Positions 6,769-13,185 of a stretch of DNA of 13,185 nt are shown one piece after another; positions within the stretch are counted from its first letter, which is position 1; each line of letters opens with the position of its first letter. A program made the translations under genes and the position numbers. Origin of the DNA: Chloroflexi bacterium UBA6077 (GTDB taxonomy: Bacteria; Chloroflexota; UBA6077); assembly GCA_002436065.1 (NCBI GenBank), contig DIXP01000016.1, forward strand, positions 98,606 through 111,790, in the 5' to 3' direction. Under the pieces are notes generated by a model. The model saw only the letters and a list, made by a program, of their open reading frames with translations, made no database searches and was not told the DNA's origin.

Positions 6769-7407
6769 TCATGCCTGGGTGAGGATCATGACCTCGCCGC
6801 GCTTCACCCCGGCGGCAAACCGCTTAGCGTCGTCATCGCTTCCAACAATAGAGTTGTAGTGCATCGGAATGTAGGTGGCGGCCTTCACGACGGTGTTGGC
6901 CGCTTCGATGGCCTCCTCGGCCGTCATGACGTAGGTGCCGCTGATGGGCAGCAGCGCTACATCCGCCTCGATGCCGTCCATCTCCGGGATGAGGTCTGTG
7001 TCCCCAGCCAGATAGAACCGTTTGCCTCCGGCTGTGAAGATGTAGCCGACGAAGTTCTCCGACTTCGGGTGGAACGGCTCGCCAGGGTTTCGGAACTTGT
7101 TCAAGTTGTAGGCCCAGGTCACCTCGACGGTGACGCCCTTCACCTCTATCCTGTTACCCGGCCTGACGACCTTAACGGCGCTTCCCAGCTTCTCCGCCGA
7201 CGAGGGAGGAGCCACGATGACCGTGTCCTCTTTCAAGACCTTCGCCACATCCTCTGGTTCGCAGTGGTCAAAGTGGTCGTGAGTGATCAGGATGATGTCG
7301 GCCTTGTCTCCCCCCTCCACCAATCGGAACGGATCGGTGTAGATAACCACTGGCCCACTGGAGATCTTGAAGCTGTCATGCCCAAGCCACTGGATGTTCT
7401 CCGACAT
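6769..7407 (-). CDS. Metallo-beta-lactamase-fold metal-dependent hydrolase
   Basis: Cytoplasmic hydrolase of 212 residues in the UPF0173-like/RomA-UlaG-type branch of the metallo-beta-lactamase superfamily. It has the metal-binding signature THDHFDH (residues 42-48: H43, H45, D47, H48), the start motif WLGHDSF (H10), the bridging Asp in LAGDTD (D136) and the last His in PMHYN (H183). H113 in the FHPK loop may add to the site. Members cleave lactones, phosphodiesters or other small substrates; the substrate here cannot be told. The ATG at 7407 is preceded only by a weak G-rich CGGGGG stretch. An extended -10 at 7440-7448 gives a leader of about 26 bases. The stop codon abuts the inverted repeat at 6660-6759. 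Confidence 0.9.
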   Translation of the reverse strand: MSENIQWLGHDSFKISSGPVVIYTDPFRLVEGGDKADIILITHDHFDHCEPEDVAKVLKEDTVIVAPPSSAEKLGSAVKVVRPGNRIEVKGVTVEVTWAYNLNKFRNPGEPFHPKSENFVGYIFTAGGKRFYLAGDTDLIPEMDGIEADVALLPISGTYVMTAEEAIEAANTVVKAATYIPMHYNSIVGSDDDAKRFAAGVKRGEVMILTQA

Positions 7408-7439
7408 CGTTCAACCCCCGCATCACGAGATTAGCCTCG

Positions 7440-7448
7440 ATTATACCA
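7440..7448 (-). promoter_or_regulatory. Extended -10 promoter of the metallo-hydrolase gene
   Basis: The minus strand reads TGGTATAAT, identical to the element at 854-862. Predicted start is about 7433, 26 bases before the ATG. No strong -35 is present at the normal distance. Confidence 0.65.
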
Positions 7449-7617
7449 CAGGGTAGTTGATGCTAATTCCCCTCTGATACCCCAAGGTCACACTTTGCCG
7501 CGATGAGTCAGGTACTACTGGGGATGGAAAGGGAGGGGGGAAGATGGTAGCATCTGCTCCTGGTACGTTGCAGTCTGTTCGCTCCTCCTGAGTTCGATTT
7601 CGTCGAGGAAGGCTCTG

Positions 7618-8331
7618 TTGGTGAAACCCCTCTGCGTTGTGCTGGCCGCAACTCTGGCCCTGCTGTTTCCACAGTCGCTGCTTGCATTTGACGAGCAGCC
7701 CCATGCGCTGGTTCCCATGGTCGACGTCGGGTTGGATCCCGGCCACAGCTACTCGGATGTGGGGGCGGCGGGCGGCGGCCTCAGGGAGTTCGAGGTCACC
7801 CTGCCCATCGCCATGAGGGTAAAGGAGTTGCTGGAGGAATCCGGCCTCTCCGTGTCTCTGAGTAGGGATGACCACTGCCCCCTAACGGACTTCTCAGAGC
7901 CAGATCCGACGGATAGGGTCAGAGTTGAGCAGGAGGCCAGGATCGCGGCGGTCGGCAACGCCAGGGTCTTTGTCTCTATCCACCTGAACGGCTTTGGGGA
8001 TCACAGGGTGCGCGGGGCGGAGACCTACTACAACAGGGACAACCACGGCAAGGAGAGCGAGGAGTTGGCCACATCAATCCATCGCCACCTTCTCTCGGGA
8101 GTGCGCGAAGCCACCGGCTACTGGCTTCCGGATAGGGGGGTGAAGGATGACCTCTGGGCCGGCAAGCCCTATGGGCACTTCTTTAGCCTCCGTGGCGATA
8201 TGCCCAGCGTACTGGTGGAAGCGATGTTCTTGAGCAATCCCCAGGAGGCTGCGTTGATGGGCCTGGAGGAGACACGCGAGGCGGTGGCGAGGGGTATTGC
8301 CGAAGGCATAATGGAGTACTTCGCACAGTAG
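7618..8331 (+). CDS. Secreted N-acetylmuramoyl-L-alanine amidase (Amidase_3)
   Basis: Exported zinc amidase of 237 residues that cleaves the amide bond between N-acetylmuramic acid and the peptide stem of peptidoglycan. Residues 1-23 form a signal peptide ending in LLA. The catalytic domain fills the rest. It has the zinc ligands H43 (LDPGHS), E57 (LREFEV) and H122 (SIHLNG), and the catalytic E201 (VLVEAMFLSN). No cell-wall-binding domain (SPOR, LysM, AMIN) is present, so it is a minimal single-domain enzyme. The start is TTG 7618 or the adjacent GTG 7621; GAGGAAGG ends 5 or 8 bases upstream of these. I see no convincing promoter in the 170 bases upstream. It is divergent from the metallo-hydrolase gene and converges with the 162-residue gene. 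Confidence 0.92.
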   Translation: MVKPLCVVLAATLALLFPQSLLAFDEQPHALVPMVDVGLDPGHSYSDVGAAGGGLREFEVTLPIAMRVKELLEESGLSVSLSRDDHCPLTDFSEPDPTDRVRVEQEARIAAVGNARVFVSIHLNGFGDHRVRGAETYYNRDNHGKESEELATSIHRHLLSGVREATGYWLPDRGVKDDLWAGKPYGHFFSLRGDMPSVLVEAMFLSNPQEAALMGLEETREAVARGIAEGIMEYFAQ

Positions 8332-8335
8332 CCCT

Positions 8336-8405
8336 TCACCCTAACCCTCTCTCACAGAAAGGTGACTCGTCTTTCCTCTTTTCCCGCGAGGAGAGGGTTG
8401 GGTGA
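8336..8405. repeat. Widespread AACCCTCTC-type inverted repeat
   Basis: TCACCCTAACCCTCTC (8336-8351) pairs with GAGAGGGTTGGGTGA (8391-8405), with one bulged base and an A/T-rich middle. This resembles a repeat seen between genes in many unrelated bacteria (arms like CCCTCACCC...AACCCTCTCC). It starts 5 bases after the amidase stop codon, between convergent genes, and probably acts as a 3' end structure. Confidence 0.65.
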
Positions 8406-8439
8406 GAGTGGTCCTACCTCGATGCCGAGGTGGTCTCAC
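8402..8439. terminator. Hairpin at the 3' end of the 162-residue gene
   Basis: ACCTCG-ATGC-CGAGGT (8416-8431) is a perfect 6-bp stem with a 4-base loop. Outer arms GTGAGA (8402-8407) and TCTCAC (8434-8439) can extend it across a bulge. The outer arm overlaps the minus-strand stop codon at 8436-8438. There is no T-run. It overlaps one arm of the neighbouring repeat, so the two folds would compete. Confidence 0.35.
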
Positions 8440-8924
8440 GCCCCAGGCACGAGGGACCAGTAGGACGGCAGTTCATAGCGGACGATGTGGCGCTCAGGAG
8501 TGGTCGGCCGACTCGCCCGGACTCGCCCCTTTCGCTTGATCTCCTCGAAGCTGTTCTGGATCTGAACGATCCGCTTGGCTCGCAGGTTGAAGATCACCAC
8601 CCCGGCGTGCACTGGCGTGAGGCTCGCTTGTCGAGTCTGGTCGTCCAGCACTCTGAATGCTGGCAGCTCGTGGGACCGGCACACCTCCAGCCCCTTGTGT
8701 ATGGACTGGAGGTTGTCCGCGCTGTTCTGCTCGTCGAAGACCGCCAGGCTGCAGAGGATCCTCTCCTTCAAGCCGGAGCTGTAGCCATCGGCGAGGGTGA
8801 GCAGCTCCTCGATGTCCCTGGGATCCTGAGAACAGCCTGCCACCATCGGCACGAGGGCGTCGCAGGAGGCAACGAAGCTAACCGTACCCCGCTCGTCGAT
8901 CACGGTGAAGCGCATGATGTTCAT
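8436..8924 (-). CDS. Conserved-looking protein of unknown function, downstream of metalloprotease
   Basis: Encodes 162 residues, with no signal peptide or membrane helix, so probably cytoplasmic. The N-terminal half is mixed and includes RFTVIDERGTVSFVAS, a strand-like start. The C-terminal half contains VHAGVVIFNLRAKRIVQIQN, then a basic stretch and a YELPSYWSLVP end, suggesting a small beta-rich domain. I do not recognise a family of known function. It begins 14 bases after the stop of the metalloprotease gene on the same strand, so the two are very likely co-transcribed and may work together. The ATG at 8924 has AAGGG 8 bases upstream; an in-frame ATG at 8915 is possible. Three Cys (in SC, GCS, and LC) are scattered and form no metal motif. 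Confidence 0.75.
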   Translation of the reverse strand: MNIMRFTVIDERGTVSFVASCDALVPMVAGCSQDPRDIEELLTLADGYSSGLKERILCSLAVFDEQNSADNLQSIHKGLEVCRSHELPAFRVLDDQTRQASLTPVHAGVVIFNLRAKRIVQIQNSFEEIKRKGRVRASRPTTPERHIVRYELPSYWSLVPGA

Positions 8925-8938
8925 GGCCAGAGCCCTTT

Positions 8939-10108
8939 CTAGGCGGCACTTTCCATTCGCAGTATCCAGCGCTCGGGGTGCAGCACTTCGTCCATGGTCG
9001 GCAGGCTCTCGGGGCCATCATACGCCTGATTGACGAAGCGGATCCCTCGGGCCTTCACCACGTGGTCCACGAACAGCTCTCCCAGACGATACTGCTCCAT
9101 CTTCATGGAGAGCCCGGTTAGCTTGAGGAACAGCTTCTCCGACTGGCTTCGCTCCTTGGCCCTGCCGTCCACCATCTGCTTGATCTGGTCGAAGCTGGGC
9201 ATTGCGGTCTTCCCCACGGCGTTCATCACGTGGTTGCTGTACCCCTCCAGGAGGCACATCAAAGCCTGCATCTGCCCCATGAAGCGCTGCTGCTGCGGGC
9301 TCATCACCGCCTCAAGCAGACTCCGACCGGAGCGCAGGTTGTCCAGCATGCGAGCTACCATCGCCGTCGGGACCTTTGAGCCCGAAGACCGGCGAACCTC
9401 CTGCAGGACGGTGTCCAGGTAGGCGCGCAGGGTGTGGTTCTGGTAGTCCCGCAGCCAGGGGAACACCTCGAATTCGTGGGCATGGGTGGCCTCGTGGAGG
9501 GCTATCCAGGTCCGGAACTCCTCTGCCGGGAGACCCAGCTCGGACTCGATCGCCTCGATGTTTTGCTGCACGAAGTACAGTCTGCCGGTGGACACTGGCT
9601 CCCTCCCCAGGACGCTCATGTCGTACTGGCCGAGCACCCTCTTGGACAGGTACCCCAGCAGCAGCCCGATCTGGCTGCTGACGGCAAGTTGGCTCAACTG
9701 AGGAAGACCGGGCACGACAACGGCTTCCCTCCGGCCCAACTCCCTGTACATCTGCTCCACGGGCTCGAAGAGATAGCGGAAGCTGGCGACGTTGGCCTCT
9801 ATCCACTCTCGCCTGCCCATGACTGTCACGCTGACTCCCGCATCGGGGAGCCTGGTCTCGGTGTACTCGGCGATCGGCTCCTCGAGCCGGGCTATCATCT
9901 CCTCGTACTCGGATCGAGACCTCCGGCTTGTCCAAGTGGAGGAGATTGGAGCCTTTCCGCAGGTGCGGACCGCGATCTCCTGCACCCTGTCCCAGTCCAT
10001 CAACTCGTATTCGCTATCCAGCCAGCGCCGCCCCGCGACAACCCACAGGGCGCCCGCAGCTGCACCCAGCATCATGCCCGCTCGGAAGGCGAACTTGCTG
10101 TTTATCAT
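8939..10108 (-). CDS. Membrane-anchored zinc metalloprotease, Zincin_2/DUF2342 type
   Basis: Encodes 389 residues. A hydrophobic N-terminal segment (about residues 8-26) should anchor it in the membrane. The zinc site is HEATHAHEF (H205, E206, H209, E212), the HExxHxxEF signature of this family. It is followed by a conserved-looking CLLEGYSNHVMN helix (285-296). The central region WIEANVASFRYLFEPVEQ (102-119) is also typical. In actinobacteria, relatives are called putative hydrolase or coenzyme F420 biosynthesis-associated protein; their substrate is not established. No F420 biosynthesis gene is in this window. The ATG at 10108 follows AAAGG with 7-base spacing. The 162-residue gene follows after 14 bases. 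The kinase-like gene lies 126 bases upstream on the same strand, so read-through is possible but not shown. Confidence 0.88.
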   Translation of the reverse strand: MINSKFAFRAGMMLGAAAGALWVVAGRRWLDSEYELMDWDRVQEIAVRTCGKAPISSTWTSRRSRSEYEEMIARLEEPIAEYTETRLPDAGVSVTVMGRREWIEANVASFRYLFEPVEQMYRELGRREAVVVPGLPQLSQLAVSSQIGLLLGYLSKRVLGQYDMSVLGREPVSTGRLYFVQQNIEAIESELGLPAEEFRTWIALHEATHAHEFEVFPWLRDYQNHTLRAYLDTVLQEVRRSSGSKVPTAMVARMLDNLRSGRSLLEAVMSPQQQRFMGQMQALMCLLEGYSNHVMNAVGKTAMPSFDQIKQMVDGRAKERSQSEKLFLKLTGLSMKMEQYRLGELFVDHVVKARGIRFVNQAYDGPESLPTMDEVLHPERWILRMESAA

Positions 10109-10234
10109 CTGGTGCCTTTCTATATCAATCGACCGTTCGTACGTTGAGAAGCGGGAATCACCGCGTCGGGCGTGGCGCCTTCCCTTTTATCGATCCATCC
10201 ACCAAATCGCTAGCGCCTTTGCTCTGACGTGACG

Positions 10235-10951
10235 TCAGCACAGGAAGGTGAGGGCGCCGGCGATTATCTGGAATCGTGCAGGTGTCAGCCCCACAGGGTC
10301 GCCGTCAGTCTGGATCCGCACCGGACGGCTGGACTCCACGCGGACCGCCCTGGCCCTTTCGAAGCTGACCTTAGGGTGGCCTAGATGGGTGCCGCTGTAG
10401 ACCCGCGGGAGGTTGCAGATCAGTTCGAGACGCCCCACGTCTCCCAGGGTGATCACGTCCAGGTTGCCATCGTCCAGGATGGCATGGGGAGCGATGCGCA
10501 TCCCCCCGCCAAAGAACCGGCCGATGGAGCAGACCAGCGTATTCACCCGCCGGGTAGCTTGGCTATCGCCCAGAGTGACGGTGACGTCTCTGTTCTGGTA
10601 CTTCGGCAGGGTGACCGCAAGGCTGATCAGGTAGGGGGCGGTGCCCCGAATATAGCGATTGAAGCCGTTCCTGCGAGCCACCACCTCGGCGTCGTAGCCC
10701 AGTCCGGCCGCGTTGACAAAGTAGCGCTGTTCCGGACCAGTTCTACCCCTATAGAATACCACGCCAAGATCGGAAACCGCTGCCCTGGGCTGGGCGAGGC
10801 GGCAGCAGGCATCCTCGGCCCGACGAGGGATGCTCAGGGAGCGGGCCAGGTCGGAGCCGGTCCCGCTGGGGATGAGGCCGATCGGTGGCAACGGAAGGGC
10901 CGTGGAGCCGACGGCCATGTTGACGATGACAAAGGTGGATGGATTGGTCAT
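10235..10951 (-). CDS. Diacylglycerol/YegS-type lipid kinase, N-terminally incomplete
   Basis: Encodes 238 residues against about 290-320 for the family, which phosphorylates diacylglycerol or similar lipids at the membrane. Present are IGLIPSGTGSDLAR (24-37, the conserved GTGND-like motif), VNAAGLGYDAEV (79-90), FGGGMRIAP (147-155), DDGNLDV (160-166) and the C-terminal TDGD (215-218). Missing are about 65 residues before the GTGND motif, including the GGDGT nucleotide-binding loop. Residues 1-11 (ending FVIVN) look like the usual first strand joined directly to the later part, as if an internal segment had been deleted. An in-frame TAG at 10961-10963 rules out a longer frame, and no GGDGT is encoded in the upstream 165 bases. 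There is no ribosome-binding site, but a promoter fits a leaderless mRNA. It may be inactive or a decaying gene. Confidence 0.75.
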   Translation of the reverse strand: MTNPSTFVIVNMAVGSTALPLPPIGLIPSGTGSDLARSLSIPRRAEDACCRLAQPRAAVSDLGVVFYRGRTGPEQRYFVNAAGLGYDAEVVARRNGFNRYIRGTAPYLISLAVTLPKYQNRDVTVTLGDSQATRRVNTLVCSIGRFFGGGMRIAPHAILDDGNLDVITLGDVGRLELICNLPRVYSGTHLGHPKVSFERARAVRVESSRPVRIQTDGDPVGLTPARFQIIAGALTFLC

Positions 10952-10957
10952 TGGGAC

Positions 10958-10986
10958 ATTCTATGAGCGGGCGCGGGCGGCCGCAA
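10958..10986 (-). promoter_or_regulatory. Promoter of the kinase-like gene, predicting a leaderless mRNA
   Basis: On the minus strand TTGCGG (10986-10981) and TAGAAT (10963-10958) are 17 bases apart, with 5 of 6 matches at -10 and TTG at -35. Counting from the -10, transcription would begin at 10951, the A of the ATG. The gene also has no ribosome-binding site. Together these point to a leaderless transcript. Confidence 0.5.
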
Positions 10987-11023
10987 GGGAGACAATTGGG
11001 CTGTCTGAGGTAGGTTGGTTTGG

Positions 11024-11052
11024 TTGACATAGGCAGGTCCATTTAGGACAAT
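11024..11052 (+). promoter_or_regulatory. Promoter of the VanW/G5 gene
   Basis: A perfect TTGACA (11024-11029) is followed after 17 bases by GACAAT (11047-11052, 4 of 6). Predicted start is about 11059, giving a leader of about 58 bases. That leader can form a hairpin of CCCC-T-GACC (11063-11071) with GGTCGGGG (11086-11093). Confidence 0.6.
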
Positions 11053-11116
11053 CACATTCCAACCCCTGACCGGGACTGACGATGAGGTCGGGGACTTCAG
11101 AGAGGAACTACTGGTC

Positions 11117-13150
11117 ATGGATAGATCGCCTCAGGATGACATGACTTCGGAGTGGATGGAGCCATCAGGAAGGCCGCGTCAAAGTTGGCGGGTGCCGCTT
11201 ATTGCAGGACTCATCTCGGTGGCCGGCGCCGGCCTGCTGCTGTTGGTGCTGTCTGTTGGGTACCAGTTGGCCCATTCTGGCCTGGTATACCGAGGGGTGT
11301 CCGTCGGGAACGTAGCGGTTGGGGGGATGACGAAGGAGGGCGCGCTGGCCCGGTTGCGGCCGATCTACGAGAATCGATCGGCTGGACCCGTGGTGCTGCG
11401 GATGGACGACCTGGAGACAAAGGCGACCCTCACCGAGATGGGTATCTCGTTCGACCCTTCGGCGGCCGTGGAGGCGGCCTTCCAGGTTGGTCGCGAAGGG
11501 GGGCTTGTGGAGCAGTTAGGGGAGCAGTTGGGGGCGCTTACCGGTGGCCATGCCGTGGACGCCCCTGGCGTTAAGGTTGACCGGGTGAAGCTGGACGCGT
11601 TCCTCGCGCAACAGGCCCGTGCGGTAGACCGTTCCGTCAAGGAGGCCGAGCTGGTAATCGGGGACGACTTCGGCGTGAAGGTCACACCCGAGGTCATCGG
11701 TCGCCGGCTTGACGGCGCCGCGGCAGCGACTGCCATCGAGCGGGGGCTCCCCACCGCTTCCGACGCGATAGAGCTGCCCGTCCTGAAGACCCTACCGAAG
11801 CGAGTTCAGAGTGATCTGGAGGAGGCCAGGGCCAAGCTGGAGAAGATCTACGCCGGCCCTGTGTCCCTCGAGTTCGAGGGGCAGCAGTGGACACTCAGCC
11901 TCAAGGAGATAGCCTCCATCGCATCGGTGGACCAGAAGGCGGGGGTGACTTCTCCGACCGTGTTGCTCCAGGAGGAGTCGTTGAAGGGGCTGGTGGAGCG
12001 CATAGGGACCGAGGTAGACCAGACGAAGGCGGATGGGCGCTATGATTGGAATGGGGGCAACCTGAAAGCGCTGCAGCCTGGCAAGGATGGACGGAAGCTG
12101 GATAGGGCGAAGACACTCGAGGTCCTGCGGGAGGCCATTACCTCGGATCGGAAGAACGTGGCCCTGCCTGTGGAGGTGGACAAAGCTATCGGCGGTTCCA
12201 TCAACGCCTCGGTGCTAGACATAAAGGAGCGGATCGACTTCGGGCAGACAGCCATCAGTGGTGTCCCGGAGAAGGTGCACAACATCAAGCTGGCTGCCTC
12301 CCGGCTGCATGGGGTAGTGGTTCCACCGGGAGAGATCTTCTCATTCAACAAGGAGTTGGGCCCTACCACGCTCAAGGCGGGTTTCCAGACAGGGTTTGCC
12401 ATCTCGGTCAACGATGGTGAGATGCAGACTGTTCCCTCCGTTGCTGGCGGGATTTGCCAGGTGGCGACGACCCTGCTGCACGCGGTCTTTTGGGCAGGGT
12501 ATCAGGTCGAGGAGCGATACCCCCACATGTACTGGATAGCCAGCTACGGCCAGCCTCCCCGTGGGTTGACCGGACTCGATACCACGGTGGATCCCCCCTC
12601 GTTGGACTTCAAGTTCATGAACAACACCGAGGACTATCTGCTGATACAGTCCAGCACGGCCGGCAATCAATTGGTGTTTGAGCTGTATGGCACCAAACCG
12701 AGTTGGAAGGTTCAGGTTGAGGGACCTATCATCACCAATACGGTAAAGGCGGACCCTCAGGTGGTTCGCCAGCGGGAGCCCTCCTGGGAGGCGGGTCGCG
12801 AGCTCTGGGTGGAGCGGGCGACCGATGGCTTCGACGTGAAGGTAGTCCGGAAGGTGGTGCAAGGGGACGACGTGCGGACATTGGAGCTGAAGAGCCACTA
12901 CGTGCCTTCGCGAAATGTCATCCTGGTGGGCGGGACGGGGCCTATCGATGAGCCGACCCCGTCGACCACCCCTGGTGCCACCCCTGGCGCCACACCGCCG
13001 GGCGCTACCCCGGTGCGCACCCCGGCTGCCGCGCCCTCCCGCACTCCGGCGCCCGGTGCGGCGGCTACCCCCGCCGCGCCGGCTAGGACCGCGACGCCTG
13101 GGGCAGGGGCTCCGCAACCCCCGGCGGCAACGCCAACACCGAAGCGGTGA
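11117..13150 (+). CDS. Membrane-anchored VanW/G5 cell-envelope protein
   Basis: Encodes 677 residues. A short cytoplasmic N-terminus is followed by one transmembrane helix (about 26-50), with the rest outside the cell. Two peptidoglycan-binding-4 (YoaR-like) regions lie at about 60-170 and 240-350, then the VanW domain (about 385-525) with GGICQVATTLL (444-454) and the RYPHMYW segment (467-473). A G5-like domain follows (about 533-605). The tail, about 612-677, is low complexity, rich in Pro, Thr, Ala and Gly, with TPGATPGATP repeats, and may span or contact the cell wall. VanW-family proteins occur in Gram-positive-type and Chloroflexota genomes; despite the name, most are unrelated to vancomycin resistance, and no van cluster is here. 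The ATG at 11117 has AGAGGA about 10 bases upstream. The stop is intact inside the window. Confidence 0.9.
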   Translation: MDRSPQDDMTSEWMEPSGRPRQSWRVPLIAGLISVAGAGLLLLVLSVGYQLAHSGLVYRGVSVGNVAVGGMTKEGALARLRPIYENRSAGPVVLRMDDLETKATLTEMGISFDPSAAVEAAFQVGREGGLVEQLGEQLGALTGGHAVDAPGVKVDRVKLDAFLAQQARAVDRSVKEAELVIGDDFGVKVTPEVIGRRLDGAAAATAIERGLPTASDAIELPVLKTLPKRVQSDLEEARAKLEKIYAGPVSLEFEGQQWTLSLKEIASIASVDQKAGVTSPTVLLQEESLKGLVERIGTEVDQTKADGRYDWNGGNLKALQPGKDGRKLDRAKTLEVLREAITSDRKNVALPVEVDKAIGGSINASVLDIKERIDFGQTAISGVPEKVHNIKLAASRLHGVVVPPGEIFSFNKELGPTTLKAGFQTGFAISVNDGEMQTVPSVAGGICQVATTLLHAVFWAGYQVEERYPHMYWIASYGQPPRGLTGLDTTVDPPSLDFKFMNNTEDYLLIQSSTAGNQLVFELYGTKPSWKVQVEGPIITNTVKADPQVVRQREPSWEAGRELWVERATDGFDVKVVRKVVQGDDVRTLELKSHYVPSRNVILVGGTGPIDEPTPSTTPGATPGATPPGATPVRTPAAAPSRTPAPGAAATPAAPARTATPGAGAPQPPAATPTPKR

Positions 13151-13185
13151 GACTGAGGAAGAGCAAAGGAAGAGGGACTGGCGCG

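Noticed and set aside
8430..8942. 170-codon plus-strand frame opposite the 162-residue gene
   Set aside because: The minus-strand frame has a ribosome-binding site, operon spacing and more natural protein composition, so the plus-strand frame is judged a shadow.
10225..10237. TGACGTCA palindrome next to the kinase-like stop codon
   Set aside because: It is an 8-bp palindrome overlapping a stop codon, downstream of the gene and with no promoter around it; this could easily be chance.
11117..13150. A vancomycin-resistance role for the VanW protein
   Set aside because: No vanHAX, vanS/vanR or other resistance gene is present, and the YoaR-like plus G5 architecture is that of a general envelope protein.

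Overview
This 13.2 kb window is high-GC chromosomal DNA, probably from a member of the Chloroflexota (Thermomicrobia/Dehalococcoidia-like). That placement is an inference from gene content: a VanW/G5 surface protein, a membrane-anchored Zincin_2 (DUF2342) metalloprotease of the F420-associated type, a short hybrid-cluster protein, and intergenic palindromes with a CGACCGG/CCGGTCG core. I saw no rRNA, tRNA, CRISPR array, insertion sequence or phage gene. Most genes look like housekeeping or stress functions.

Layout. Bases 1-960 hold two small genes of unknown role that converge on a GC-rich hairpin: an 81-residue acidic helical protein (+) and an 84-residue excisionase-type helix-turn-helix protein (-) with a long, hairpin-rich leader. 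Next comes a fosmidomycin-resistance-type MFS exporter (+, 981-2213). It converges with hcp, a hybrid-cluster protein (-, 2294-3607). Upstream of hcp, also on the minus strand, is lon (3821-6265). A 62-residue protein (+, 6459-6647) is divergent from lon. It converges with a metallo-beta-lactamase-fold hydrolase (-, 6769-7407), and a secreted N-acetylmuramoyl-L-alanine amidase (+, 7618-8331) is divergent from that. A minus-strand cluster follows: a diacylglycerol-kinase-like protein lacking its nucleotide-binding N-terminus (10235-10951), the DUF2342 metalloprotease (8939-10108) and an unrecognised 162-residue protein 14 bases downstream of it (8436-8924). The window ends with a large membrane-anchored VanW/G5 protein (+, 11117-13150), divergent from the kinase-like gene.

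Functional reading. hcp and lon fit nitrosative/oxidative stress defence and protein quality control. The amidase and the VanW/G5 protein point to cell-envelope work. hcp has the clearest regulation: a CRP/FNR-type dyad (TGTGA-N6-TCATA) centred exactly 41.5 bases upstream of the start predicted from a weak -10. An approximately 55-bp palindromic repeat lies at each end of hcp, in opposite orientations. Other visible controls are extended -10 promoters (TGGTATAAT or TGGTACAAT) at three genes and a -35/-10 pair that predicts a leaderless mRNA for the truncated kinase-like gene. Three of the four convergent junctions, plus the lon-hcp gap, carry hairpins or repeats that probably end transcription.

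I found no obvious new multi-gene system. The best leads are the paired repeats bounding hcp and its operator, the metalloprotease with its unknown partner, and the kinase-like protein without GGDGT.
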